Made by a program: the position numbers and the translations under genes | Notes under the pieces: model-generated | The model's input: only the letters and a program-made list of their open reading frames with translations | What the model was told of the DNA's origin: nothing | The model's database searches: none | Part shown: positions 1 through 11,753 of the stretch, in pieces | Layout: each line of letters opens with the position of its first letter | How positions within the stretch are numbered: the first letter of the stretch is position 1 | Source: Sordaria brevicollis | Taxonomy: Eukaryota > Ascomycota > Sordariomycetes > Sordariales > Sordariaceae | DNA: 64,000 bases | Reading direction: 5' to 3' | Assembly: GCA_033439795.1 (NCBI GenBank) | Contig: JAUTDP010000017.1 | Location: forward strand, 248,001 to 312,000

Positions 1-1274
1 CCTGCAATCAAAGGTTAGCAGACGAATCGACTTGCAACACGGACGGCATGGTCAACCTACCTCAGAAATAGCCAAGACCGAAAATACGGACTCAATGGCC
101 CCCGCCGCACCAAGAAGATGACCAATCGCTCCTTTGGTGCTGCTAACTGTGATCTTGCTTTCATCTTCCAATCCTTCTTCGCCCATCATCAGCGACCGAA
201 TGGCAATGGCCTCAGCTGCATCCCCTACAGCCGTTCCTGTGGCATGGGCGTTGATATAATCCACCTCTCCGGGCCTCATTCCCGCGTTCTTGAGCGCCCT
301 CTTCATAGACAAAAACGCCCCTGAACCATCATCCCTTGGTGCCGTCATGTGGTGTGCATCACCACTGCATCCATAGCCCTTGAGCTCGGCCAAGATCCTA
401 GCTCCACGGCTTTTGGCATGCTCAAGCTCCTCCAAAACCAGAACAGCAGCGCCTTCAGATACCACGAAACCGGCACGGTCTTTGTCAAAGGGTCGGCAGG
501 CGGAGGATGGATCATGGTTGTAAGCGGTCGACAGCGAGCGAGACCGACCGAAACCAGCAAAGGTCAAAGGGTGAATACAAGACTCGGACCCGCCGGCGAC
601 CATGACATCGGCATCGCCAAAGGCAATGAAGCGAGACGCATCACCGATGGAGTGGGCGCCAGTGGTACAGGCGGTGGTAGCAGAATGGTTGGGTCCGCGA
701 AACCCGTAGCGCATGGCGATGTGGCCGGCCCCGAGGTTGATGAGAATTTTTGGGACAAACAGAGGCGAAACTTTCTTGTAGCCCTACAATAACAATATCA
801 GACACTTATCACTCATCAATAACCAATTTTCGTTCATTACGGTGCTCTTACTTCTTTGTCATATGTGACACTGGTGCTATAAAAGTCATCCAAGTTGCCG
901 ATCCCACTTCCCATGCAGACACCTGTAGCCTCCAGGTCTTTCTGCCTCGTGGGCTTCCACCCTGCATCCTGCAGCGCCATCTCGGTAGCAGCAACCGAGT
1001 ACTGAGCAAAGAGAGACATGCGTCTCTGATCTGAAGCTTCCAGCCAGTCCGCCGCCTTCCAGGTGTGCTCCTCTGCAACATTCTGCCTGTTCCTTGAAGT
1101 CGTGGGGACGAGCCCAGCAACGGTGCTGGTAAGTTCCTTCCATTTCTCCTGAGGCTCGAGGTCGGCGACGCTGACGATGCCCGAGTGAGAGTCCAAGAGC
1201 CGGCGCCAGGTGGGGCGGACGCCGACGGCCAAGGGAGTGATGGCACCGAGGCCTGTCACTACCACTCGTCTCAT
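1..1274 (-). CDS. cem1: Mitochondrial 3-oxoacyl-[ACP] synthase (KAS II type), 3' end outside window
   Basis: Condensing enzyme of mitochondrial type II fatty acid synthesis; it extends acyl-ACP with malonyl-ACP and so feeds lipoate formation. Exon 1 is 1274-852 (start [15 protein letters not shown], the usual KAS N-terminus), exon 2 is 783-61, and exon 3 starts at base 1 and leaves the window. Introns are 851-784 (68 bp, donor GTAAGA) and 60-2 (59 bp, donor GTAGGT, branch GCTAAC). Both are phase 0, giving 382 residues so far against about 420-450 for the family. The catalytic triad is complete: Cys180 in TTACTTGA, His321 in NAHATGT and His363 in [12 protein letters not shown], with Lys358. 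It diverges from the transporter gene across 971 bp. Yeast Cem1 is the named homologue. The family is certain; mitochondrial location is inferred from the family, since no long presequence is visible before the domain. Confidence 0.93.
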
Positions 1275-2245
1275 TATCTTTCCATGTTACTTTGGCTGGA
1301 GATATTTGGAGATGGGCAGTTGTGGTGACAAGACAACTGCGTGGCGGGGATGGACAAGTGATGGTGTTGATGATAGCTTTTGATATGTGAATATGCACAA
1401 AGTGAAGAGGAGGAAGCTGCATGGAACGTTTAAACGATGCAGGGTTCTGCTCGCGATGAGCGTATAGAGTAGCTGTATAAGGTTTAGCGCCATTTTATGC
1501 ATGACCGTGGGGACCTCTCCTGTTTCGCAAGTCCTTCAGCAGCTCAGCTCCTGTCAGCTCCCTGAAATACAGGGGTTGTTGACATTGAACCAGACAATGA
1601 ACAAAGGAGTGCCGCTTCACGATATCGAAAAGCCACCTTACCATTTCCATCACAATGTTTGTTCGATATATGTACTCGTTGTGTGTCTTTCCCACGCAGT
1701 CTCACATTCAAGCTGCCTTATCTCTGAGTTTCGTTTCAGGGCTCGGCTGCAAAGGGACCTCTATAGGGCTGAATAAGGAACCTATAGTCAGCTCAGTTCA
1801 CATGCATCATCAACTCAACCCTTCGTGACAACATCCCTCAAAGCTATCATCACTGGCTTCTGGACTTTCTGGCACCTTGACTGTTTACTTTTCGTTCACC
1901 TAGTCGGTTTGCTCTCCGTCGCTTATACACTTTGAGGGGGTATCATCCATCGGACCACAACGAGGTCTTCGGCTCTTGCTCTCCAGGGACCAAGGATCCA
2001 CCCCTTTGACGGGCGTACGCGTGTCCCAAGGAAGAGGTGCAGCTTGGTCCGCTTTGACCTTCAGTTCCTCCCCTTGTCTTCTCAACTTCCACTTGTTGGA
2101 ATACTTCCAAAACAGAACCACCTGTCCACCTACACGCCTGAATCGAGTCTGGAACCGGATTCCTTAGTTCAAGCTCAGAAATGACACTTGTGCAGGCATC
2201 GAGACGATAACATCACTCGGGCTCACTTGAGCGGCACCCCACGCA
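1275..2245. promoter_or_regulatory. Divergent intergenic region between KAS and OPT genes
   Basis: No protein-like frame is visible on either strand across these 971 bp. The segment must hold both promoters and leaders because the two flanking genes start outward from it. I see no convincing TATA box. The short frames here have no family resemblance. Confidence 0.6.
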
Positions 2246-5009
2246 ATGGCCTCCTACTCGAACCTCAGAAGATCCTCCGGTGCTTCTATAGACGGAATGG
2301 AAGGTGTCGAGCTGAAAGACAGAAGGGCATCTCTAAGCGGCCGAAAGTCTGGGGACTTGGAGGCAGGCGAGGAAGATATTGGGGCACCTTCTTCATCTTG
2401 GAACAACCAGCCCGGTCCCTCCCAAACAAGAGGCCATCGCAGACACGATTCCCGCGGCGCCGATGACGAAGATGGCGGTTCCGAGTTTGAGCTCCTTCTG
2501 GACGACCCAAGCCTACCGGCTGAATACAGCCATAAGCTCCGTGATCTTACTCGAAAGTCACTCAGCTTCGACGGTGACAATCAAGTAGGAGTCAACCTCG
2601 GCGGGAGTGAGGACGAGGAGGAGGAAGAGGTGGAGAACTCGCCCTACCCAGAAGTGCGGGCCGCTGTTCCCAACTTTGATCAGGACCTGCCGTGCAACAC
2701 CGTAAGGGCATGGACCATAGGCCTATCACTCATCTTTCTCGGGGCTTCGATGAACACCATCTTTTCGTTGAGAGCACCGTCCATCAGTCTGGGGTCACTT
2801 ATTGCCCAAATCATTGCATGGCCGCTGGGGCATGGTTGGGCCAGGTTTATGCCCGAACGTGAGTTCAACACGTTTGGCAAAAGCTGGACTTTGAACCCGG
2901 GGCCTTTCAACATCAAGGAACACTCCGTCATTGTTGTCATGGCCAGTGTCTCCTTTTCTGTGGCCTACGCGACCGACATCATCTTGGCCCAAAAGGTATT
3001 CTATAAGCAAGACTTTGGCTTGCTATGGGGAGTCCTTCTTACGATATCTACGCAAAGCTTGGGTTATGGAATTGCTGGAATGTTGAGAAGGTTTCTGGGT
3101 AAGTTTCTTGCTCATTATTCTAGCGCCCAGAAATTTACTTCACGCTAATTTGGCTATTGATCATTTAGTATACCCAGCTTCCATGATCTGGCCAGGTAAT
3201 CTTGTGGCAGTAACATTGATGCACGCCATGTATGGCCAGAACGAAAAGAAGGATCCTACAATACTGGGTGGATCGATCCCTCGGTATCGGTGGTTTGCCT
3301 ATGTCACCCTCGGCTCTTTCTTGTACTACTTCATCCCTGGTTTCTTTGCCCAATTCCTCAGCTCTTTCGCAGTCGTGACTTGGATGGCACCGAACAATCC
3401 TGTCGTCAACCAGTTGTTTGGTTATCAGACAGGTCTCTCCCTGCTTCCTATCACGTTCGATTGGGCGCAGATTACAGGATATGTTGGCTCGCCTATGGTA
3501 CCTCCATGGCACGCCATTGCCAATACTCTGGCTGGCGTTGTGATATTCTTCATCATTGCTGCCAGTTTCTTGCAGTACGCCGGGGTATGGTACGGCAAGT
3601 ACTTGCCTATGAGCGACTCCAACGTCTACGACAACACCGGCAAGACATATGATGTCTCGAGAGTGCTCAGCAAGGACTTCACGCTCGACGAGACGGCGTA
3701 TAACACTTACTCGCCTCTATTCCTAAGGTACGTTGGCCTTGACAAGAACTGAACAAGAGACTCGTAAATTAACCTTCTACACTAGTACCACATTCGCTAT
3801 AGCATATGGTCTGTCTTTTGCTGCCATATCGTCGCTAATAGTCTACACATACCTTCACCACGGGAAAACAATCTGGAGACAATGGAAGAACAGCACCAGC
3901 GAGAGGCCTGATGTGCATATGAAGATGATGAGAAAGTACAAAGAGGCGCCGACGTGGTGGTACATGTCACTCTTTGCGGTAATGCTTGCCCTAGGCTTCC
4001 TCGTCGTTCTGGGCTGGCAAACCAACCTCACATGGTGGGCTTTCCTCCTCGCCGTCTTTATCTCCTTTGCCTTTTCCCTTCCTATCGGTATTATCCAAGC
4101 CGTCACCAACAACCAGATCGGCCTGAACGTCTTGACCGAGTTCGTATTTGGATACATCCAGCCAGGCCGGCCCCTAGCGCTCATGATGTAAGTAGCCCTC
4201 TTCTTCCCTTCTTTCTTTTTTCTCTGCCCTCGTCAACTGACTCTCGGGCCTCCAGTTTCAAAACCTTCGGCTACATAACCATGTCCCAAGCACTCACCTT
4301 CGTCGGCGACCTCAAATTCGGCCACTACATGAAACTTCCCCCCCGCGTATTGTTTTCCGCCCAAGTCGTCGCCACCACCTTCTCCTGCGTGATCCAAATC
4401 CTCGTGCTCAACTACGCCCTCCGCACCATCCCGGACGTCTGCACCCCCGAACAAGCTCAGCACTTTACCTGCCCCGGCGGGCGCGTGTTTTTCTCGGCGA
4501 GCGTCATCTGGGGCCTGATCGGTCCCGCTCGCATGTTCTCCCCGGGCCAGATTTACTCTTCGCTGTTTTTGTTCTTCGTCCTCGGAGCCGTGACGCCGTT
4601 GGTTATCTGGCTGCTGCTCCGCCGTGCGCAGAGGAGGAATCCCAACACGAAGAGCTGGTTGCGGTACGTCATCGCGCCTGTCATATTTGGTGGTGCGGGT
4701 TCGATTCCGCCTGCGTCTCCGCTTAATTATCTGAGCTGGGGTATTGTCGGGTATGGGTTCCAGTATGTCGTCAGAAAGAGACACTTTGGGTGGTGGAGCA
4801 GGCTGAATTTCTTGACGAGCTGTGGCTTGGATCTGGGCCTGGCGCTGGCGACGGTGGTGGTGTTCTTTGCGTTTACGATTAATGAGATTAGTCCGCCGAG
4901 TTGGTGGGGGAATGAGGTTGTCAAGGGGACATTGGACTTTAAGGGACAAGCGGTTAGGGCAAAGGTGGGCGAGGGGGAGACGTTCGGGCCGAGGAGTTGG
5001 GCACTTTGA
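2246..5009 (+). CDS. OPT-family oligopeptide transporter (Isp4-like)
   Basis: Proton-coupled small-oligopeptide importer of the plasma membrane by family. Four exons: 2246-3098, 3169-3727, 3786-4187 and 4256-5009, joined across introns of 70, 58 and 68 bp (donors GTAAGT, GTACGT, GTAAGT). The product is 855 residues, normal for the family. The first ~150 residues are hydrophilic with an acidic run (SEDEEEEEVE near residue 120) and should be cytosolic. Many membrane segments follow. The family signature NPGPFNIKEH lies near residue 222. All three joins restore conserved text, for example FLVYPASMIWP, LFLSTTFAIAYG and ALMIFKTFGY. The ATG at 2246 was chosen because the frame runs unbroken from it into the acidic tail. 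The substrate cannot be told from sequence; tetra/pentapeptides or glutathione-like peptides are the family norm. Confidence 0.94.
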
Positions 5010-7200
5010 GGAAAGAGGATTTACTGTATAGATTAGAGATACGAGTTTAGTACAGCAGTCAAATGGATACCTAGTTAGAGAGATGCCAACAGATATTACA
5101 GCCAAGTTTCTCGGTCCACAAGTAACCTAGTAGGCCCTGTCAGTACACCAACCCATGCTGTCATGGATGCTCGCTGTCGCCATTGCTTGTGTGCGAAAAT
5201 GAAGTCCATGACCGGCCCTGGCCGAAAAGCGGTGCCGAAAAGCGGTCCAATCGTATGGATAGACAACCTTCACTTGATATGGGCGAGTCCTAACCATATT
5301 TCAAGTTGGCATTGATTTTTTCAAGATCATGTTCGTTAGTGTCAAGGTCCAGCCTTCGTATGTACAAAGTTAAAGACACCATAGCCACCCATATGAAAGT
5401 TTGTGCAACAAGGGAAACTCCCTCCCTCCAGTCAACAACCATGGTGAGCCAGCCGAGCGGCATCGAGCCCACCCGTTATCATCTCCACGGTTCCCCTTGT
5501 CCGCGTTCGGTACCCGACGCGTCTCACATGCTTGATGTCGCTTCTTTATGAAACGATCTTTCGCTCTTCTCGTAGCCGGTTAGCCACCGCTGTTTTGATG
5601 CTTTATCTCTCTGCCATTGCGCGCTGTAATCTTCCTCGGTGTCCCATCTTCTTCACAATTTTGCTTTGAGGAGGCCCTGAAATGCTTTGTCGTTGTTGTT
5701 TTGTAAGTGTCCGAGCTGTAAGGCGGTCGGGGTCTGCAGGTTTGGTAACTTTCCACTCTGCTTCGAGCAGCTTAATAAGAATGAACTCTACCATCATCGT
5801 TCGGGAGTCGGTAATCAAGATTATGTGTTCTTGGTCACTGAGGTTCGATAACCACAGATCGCTCAGTCAAGGGAGATCAAACACAAGAAACGAGAAGTTG
5901 CAACCGAATACCGTCAGTCGAGCATATTTCTTATTCCTATCCCAAAGGCCAGAGCGATCGCATCCCGCATAAATGACATCGCACATGATTGCTTTTCTTC
6001 CAGCAACCCAGCGTTGACAGGGGTTCGTTCGAACCTAAGCTTCCCAAACAACCTCTTGGATTGATTGATTGCCCATTCGGCAGCGGCAGTGATGAACGGG
6101 GGTGGTTGCTTGCGTGATTGCTTGCCCTTCGAATGAACCGAACCGTTGTCAGTGGCATACCGATCCAACGGCCGAATCCCGGGACCTTGCATGGGTTTCG
6201 CTTGCCAGTAACCGAGACGACCAGTCCGGTCCAGTCCAGCTAGCCAGCCAGCCGTTCTGGAAAACAAAATGTGCTTGGCCCCTCAAATATTCGGCTTTTC
6301 TGTTGTTTCGAGTCCCAGCAGCCAAACTGCCTTGTTTCCATCTGGCTTCTTCGCTACCTTCTTTTTCTTCGTCAATGATCAGTCTAGAGCAAGTTTCCAG
6401 TTGATCATCATCTTGAGAAGTGCGGGAAGTACAGTTTGGTACAGACAGGCACCTCGTGGACTGACTGGACGACTTCCGTTCCTTGTGTTTGTGTAATTAA
6501 CACAGCAGCATGCCTCCAAGCGCACAAACTCTTTCTTGTTCCCGCTTTCCCGCGCCAGCTGTGCTGTCGTTCAACGGGGCACCACAGCGAGAAAGTCTCT
6601 GCGTAGAGCGCTTTGGTTGGGTCCGACTTGTCGTGATAGGTCCGTAGTCGAATAACACCACGCATGTGTCTCGCTCGCGACTTTCCGGAATGAAGTTTCG
6701 GAAGGGTGCGTTGCCGTCTGTTTTGTCATCTTCGGCAGGAGCTGATGGAGGTTTCCACTTTTCAATAAGGAAAGATCGATGGGGATGAGTGATCATGGGC
6801 CGAGCCGTCGTCGTCCTTTGTGAAGAGGTGGGAAGGGCAAATTGCCAGGAATGTATGGCCAGTTAATTTTTTCGTTTCACTTCACTCCAGCCCGTCCCTG
6901 TTCCATCCGATAGATCCTGGCCACACGAGCCAAAACAAACAACCGTCTTTCCACAAAGACCCGAGCCTTTGGGATATAAAACCATTGCGCTTCACCTCGC
7001 CTCGTCAAGTACTTTCTCGTTGTACCAGCTGGTGCTTGTGAATGTGAGACCTTCTTGTCAAAACTTTGGACACACCAGACCATAAAACGTTTCGCGAGAT
7101 CGATCGATCGCACCTCTCCAACGTCGACCAATATTTTCCTCTCTCAACACCAAAGCCAATAACTCGCTGTGACAAAAAGTCCGCGAACAAAACCGCCACC
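5010..7200. other. Intergenic stretch, no gene recognised
   Basis: About 2.2 kb between the OPT stop and the dioxygenase start. Frames of 60-117 codons exist on both strands but none resembles a known family or has a sensible splice pattern. The last ~250 bp contain a TATA box and pyrimidine-rich leader belonging to the dioxygenase gene. Confidence 0.6.
6975..6980 (+). promoter_or_regulatory. TATA box of the dioxygenase gene
   Basis: GATATAAAACC at 226 bp upstream of the ATG, in the right strand and followed by a C/T-rich stretch typical of fungal start regions. TATA-containing promoters in fungi are commonly regulated, which fits a catabolic gene. Transcription start not determined. Confidence 0.5.
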
Positions 7201-8258
7201 ATGGAGAACGTTCTCATTGGCAAGGACACCACCCTGAACCTGAGAATGGGTATCACTTTCCCACACGGCCAGGCGCCGGAGGAAGTTCAGCAGAAGCCAA
7301 TGACGTCGGCCGAAGATGCTGGCCAGTCCCTCATTGACCAGGTCATTGCTGCGACGGGCCCAAAGGCGCATCCGAGGTTGGCACACATCATGCCCAGCCT
7401 CGTACGGCATCTCCACGAGTTTGCACGAGAAGTCAACCTGACGATCCCGGAGTGGATGGCTGCCGTTGATATGGTACGTGAAGAAAAATGCTCCTTGAGA
7501 AGAGTTGACGGCTTTTGTGTTCTGACCAACTATTTCTGTTCCAGATCAACGAATGCGGCCAAATCTCCAACGACCGGCGTAACGAGACGCAGCTTCTCTG
7601 CGACATCCTCGGCCTTGAGTCCCTGGTCGACGAGCTCACTTCGAACATGCTTGCCAATTCCAACGCCGGCAGCACACCATCCGCAGTCCTGGGTCCGTTC
7701 TACAGACACAACGCGCCTCTTCTACCAAACGGCAGCTCCATCGTCAAGAACCTGACGCCCGCAACACCCTGGTACAGCCAAGCCATCGCAGACTCGGCCT
7801 ACATCACGGGCCGCGTCCTGTCCACCGACGGCAGACCCATCGCGGGAGCCGTTATCGACACCTGGCTTGCTGCGCCGAACGGGCTCTACGAGCAGCAGGA
7901 TGATTTTCAGACGGACATGAACCTAAGGGGCCGGTTCAAGGCCGACAAGGATGGTCGCTTTGCGTTTTATGCTCTGCGCCCGACTGCTTACCCGATCCCT
8001 TTTGACGGCCCAGCGGGTAGGTTGCTGACCTTGCTGGATCGCAACCCTAACAGGCCGGGTCATATCCACTTCATCGTTTCGGCACCGCAGCATCGCGCGT
8101 TGACGACGCAGATCTTCGATGACCGGGACAAGTACCTGACGGAGGATGCGGTGTTTGCGGTGAAGGATGAGCTGGTGGTCAAGTTCTTGCCCCGTAAGGG
8201 AGACCTGAAGGCGCGCTGGTATCTTGAGTATGACTTCGTCTTGGATAGGAGTGGTTAG
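7201..8258 (+). CDS. Intradiol ring-cleavage dioxygenase (hydroxyquinol/catechol 1,2-dioxygenase type)
   Basis: Fe(III) enzyme that opens catechol-type rings between the two hydroxyls to give muconate-type products for the 3-oxoadipate route. Exons 7201-7473 and 7545-8258, intron 71 bp (donor GTACGT, acceptor TTCCAG), 328 residues. An N-terminal dioxygenase helical domain (about 30-130) precedes the beta-sandwich catalytic domain. All four iron ligands are visible: Tyr206 (PNGLYEQQ), Tyr240 (RPTAYPIP), and His264 and His266 (GHIHF). The motif LGPFYR before the core is typical of the hydroxyquinol/catechol branch. The start ATG sits in a good Kozak context (ACCATGG). It converges with the Zn-cluster regulator gene 321 bp away, which could be a pathway-specific pairing (inference). 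The exact substrate is not determinable. Confidence 0.93.
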
Positions 8259-8579
8259 GCTTTGTGAAAGCGAATGGTGTTCGTAGCCGGTGGAATGATA
8301 TAGAGATTTGGAAGCCATTTGTAATCGAGACCCTGGGCATGGTTGATCTTGTATATGATTGTTGATTGTTTATCGAAGGCCCTAGTCGCTTCACAATAGA
8401 ACCAATCTAGCCAACTCGTCTCTTCATGCATTGATGGAAATAACATAATAGCCAAACTCTGCCTCCCTTCGTTCTTTGACTTCAGGTCACTTGAGCTTAA
8501 ACCACAGCTATGGTAGTATAGACAAAGCTTGACAACCGCGTGATCTGAGCTCATCTAGCGAAGCACCTCCATCACCACG
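8259..8579. other. Convergent 3' intergenic region
   Basis: The 321 bp between the dioxygenase stop and the regulator stop must hold both 3' UTRs. No coding potential seen. The two transcripts could overlap at their 3' ends. Confidence 0.5.
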
Positions 8580-11500
8580 TTAACCCATGTTTGACATGTG
8601 ATAAATTGGTACGGTGCCACGGATTCCCGATGGTGGTATATGGGGATCTATCCGAAGAGAGTATGACTCGTACGGATCGGACGAAACGGCTGTGGTCGGT
8701 GGAAGGAACTGTGGAGCCATGTGAGCCAGTTCAGGTGCTGTTGAAGCATGTGGCGGAAGGTGTAAATAGTTGTTCCAGAGTTGGTCAAATTCCCACTCGT
8801 CAGATACATCAGGAGGCGAATGAGTAATATGGCCAGGTCGTAGAGCGAGCGGAGGTGCCATAGGCGGGGTCGTCGTCGATGATACTGCGGACATCCCGTT
8901 CATAGCGACTTCCGGGACGGTTACTGAAGGGGGGGACATGAAGACGTCAGATGCCTTCTGTAGTCGCGGAAGGGGTGGCGAAGTCATGGGAGCCTGGTTT
9001 GAAATGCTGCCAATTCTTGAGCCTGTTGGGTCCACAGGGCTGGGTACACTTGGAGCGGAGCTGCCATTCTCCCGGGACATGCGAGAACTCGATGATTTGG
9101 TATAAAGGCAGCTAAGGTCCGCCGAGAGCACTGGAGCGGGATGTGAATGATCCTTGGTCCACGTCTCAACCACCTGTGCGAAGCTTTCCATTATCTCGAG
9201 CACCCTCTCTGCTTGTGGGTCAATCTCTGCACAGTATTTCATGGTTAAAATCGCGTCGTTGATGGTCTTGTTGTACGAATCAGCGTAGTACAGTGACGTG
9301 AACTGATTCATTAGGACGATGAGACTCGCAGCAAAGAGAAAGTATCTAAGACATGTCAAATTAGATTGAATGTTAAAAGTATCGAGGAGGACTTGACTTA
9401 CATGAAGAAAGGATTTCTTTGTGGGAGATACTCATCTTCTCTAGCTTGTTGTATCAAATGGATAGTCTGATAGGACGCCACGACACATGCTTCAGAGAAT
9501 TTGGCCATATGTGACTCTCGGTTTGGATGTGGGTTTGCCTTGCCTGAGCGTTGTTGGTCAAGTTTCCAGTTATGCATGATAAATATCTGCCTGGTCAACA
9601 GAATAAGGGAGTGCAATGACAGGAGATTGGCGTGAAGAGCAGCTATACCCTGCTCCGGGCTTGGGCCCTCGCGTAACTGCTGTGGCGTCATGTTTGCGAG
9701 TGAGGGTCGCCTCCAGTATTTCGCCATGTTTGCAATATCCTGAACGACCGCGGTGGAAATCTTTCTCTTCGAAAACACTCGGAGTGTTACCCCGATGACT
9801 CGGCATGATTTAACACAGGCATCGAGACATCCGAAGTGCAATGACTCAGAGCCATTCCCCCCTACGGTTGATAGGTCGGCGATGTCATCATTAGTAGTAA
9901 GCTTGCATGAGCAATCATCCTCAACGATGGCGACAGGTCTTCCGAGAGACGCGGCTAGGAACCTGTCGAGGATGAATAAGGTTTTCCACAGATTCCGTCT
10001 CACCTCCCTTTGCGTTGTTTCTGGGTATATGAGCGGATGCATCGTCTCCTCCCGATGGAGTCCTAGGGCATAGGCAGACCGCACAGCCATGCCTGATAAT
10101 GTGTCAGCTCCACAATGGGATATCAGTCCAATAATAGGGAAGCTCACCAAGATATGCATATGCAGTATTGCGTTTGGAGACCGTGAGCATGTAGACTGTC
10201 ATGAGGCAAAGCGCTTGAATAGACCAGAAGTCGGCATCTTCGAACCCGTATTCGGGGTCGCACATGGACTTGGCACTTCGAAAGAAGAGTTCTGCCATGT
10301 CCTGCTTTCCGCTGTACAACTTCTTTATGATCTCGTCTTCTCGAGTTCCTGGCTGAGGGGCGGAAAGAAGCAATCCCAGTGCAAGCACAAGGAAAAGATG
10401 ACATGTTGAGTATGTGCTGGCAGACAAGGGATCCGCATAGATCATATTGACACTCTCGCAAAATGATGACTTGTCAAAAACTTCAATCAAGCCTCTTGTC
10501 TAATAATCTCAGTTAGCAACAGCTTGAATCAAGAAGCATCGCTACTCACATTCGTAAAGTACGACTCAACCAGAACTTCCGCGGTTTCTCTGTCCGGCAG
10601 GAAGCAAGGAAGCTTGGTGTTCTCTGGGAAATCAATGATGTTTTCCATAATACGATGTCGCTTCGGATCATGGATAAAGTTGGACCCTAGGATAGGCCCC
10701 GCAGTACTCTCGACGATGATGCGGATCAGTTGTAAGATAGAAAGAGTGGACGAGTCCCCAATATAGACTGAGAACGAGTCAGCCCAGCAAGATCTGAGAA
10801 TAGGTGAGCAAACTTACGGAGTCGACCTGTCTGATCCTGTAACATCCTGGTTTCGGTATAGATAGTTGCTTCTTCGGCCTGCCCGTATGTGCTGCTTCGA
10901 CCAGAAACATTCCCCGAGCTGTAAACGGACGTCTTTCGAGGATCTTCAAGCGAAGCCGATGACAGCGGGGCCGCCAGGCCGGACATAGAAGATTCTTCCC
11001 TTTTCAGACCTCGACTCCGAACTTCATCCCAAGGTCGGTTAAAATCAGTACTCCCAATATTGGTCGGAGACCTCGTTGAGCCGTCCAAAGCAGCTGGAAT
11101 TGCTTGCGGTGAAGTGTCCGTCGGCCTCCGTCTGGTAGGAGACCCGACAGTTTCGCCTACGCCGTTCTCTGAGGCGCTGTTCGGGGTGTAAGAACAATTT
11201 AGCCGTCTCTTCACACAAGTCTGACAGGGTTTTTGGCCATTGCACTGCCGAAAAGCCGAATTAGTGCACGCTCGTCAGATTGTTTGTTAAGGTACCTTGA
11301 ATGTGATGAAGATGAGAAACGCCATGAAGAAGGGGAGACCATGAGTGAATAAAGGTTGCGAGAAATATCCTGGATAGCGACAGTTCCCATCGGAACCCGC
11401 AAAGGCCCAGAGAGATAAGATGATGTTGTGTCCCAGCCGCATACGGAATAAGGCTGGCCCAGGAAGGCTAATGATAAGGGCGCGGCGATGGGTCTGTGGC

Positions 11501-11753
11501 ACCCAGGGTATAATCTGATACCCGGAAGCAGGATGCTTGGAAGGAGATTCATGGCTTGGGACAGACAATGATCCGGCAAGCAACATAAACAAGATCGGGT
11601 ATTTCAGCCTTCAATCCGTGGGTGACGGAGAAGCCGTGATAATAGACAAAACAAGTTGGACAAACAACGAACCTTTTGCTTCCGCCGTTTGCAAGAGTCA
11701 CAAGCCTGGGCTGTGCGCTGACGCTTGTCGTCAGGCACCTTTGGTCGCGTCAT
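8580..11753 (-). CDS. Zn(II)2Cys6 transcription factor with fungal-specific (xylanolytic-type) regulatory domain
   Basis: DNA-binding nuclear regulator. Six exons: 11753-11673, 11244-10818, 10767-10550, 10499-10148, 10092-9402 and 9345-8580; introns 428, 50, 50, 55 and 56 bp; 844 residues. The Zn2Cys6 cluster is split by the 428-bp intron: ACDSCKRRKQK is in exon 1 and CNGQKPCQTC plus NC in exon 2, giving six cysteines in the standard spacing. A Ser/Thr/Pro-rich linker follows. The middle-homology domain starts at about residue 168 (LYIGDSSTLSILQLIR) and runs through YFTNTRGLIEVFDKSSF and GMAVRSAYALGLHREE. Every splice restores conserved family text, so the model is firm. The C-terminal ~200 residues look disordered. 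Target genes are unknown; the neighbouring dioxygenase is a candidate. It is not XlnR or a quinate activator by its zinc cluster. Confidence 0.92.

Noticed and set aside
5290..5472. 60-codon minus-strand frame with a hydrophobic segment
   Set aside because: Could be a tiny membrane protein, but a frame this short occurs by chance and nothing else supports it.
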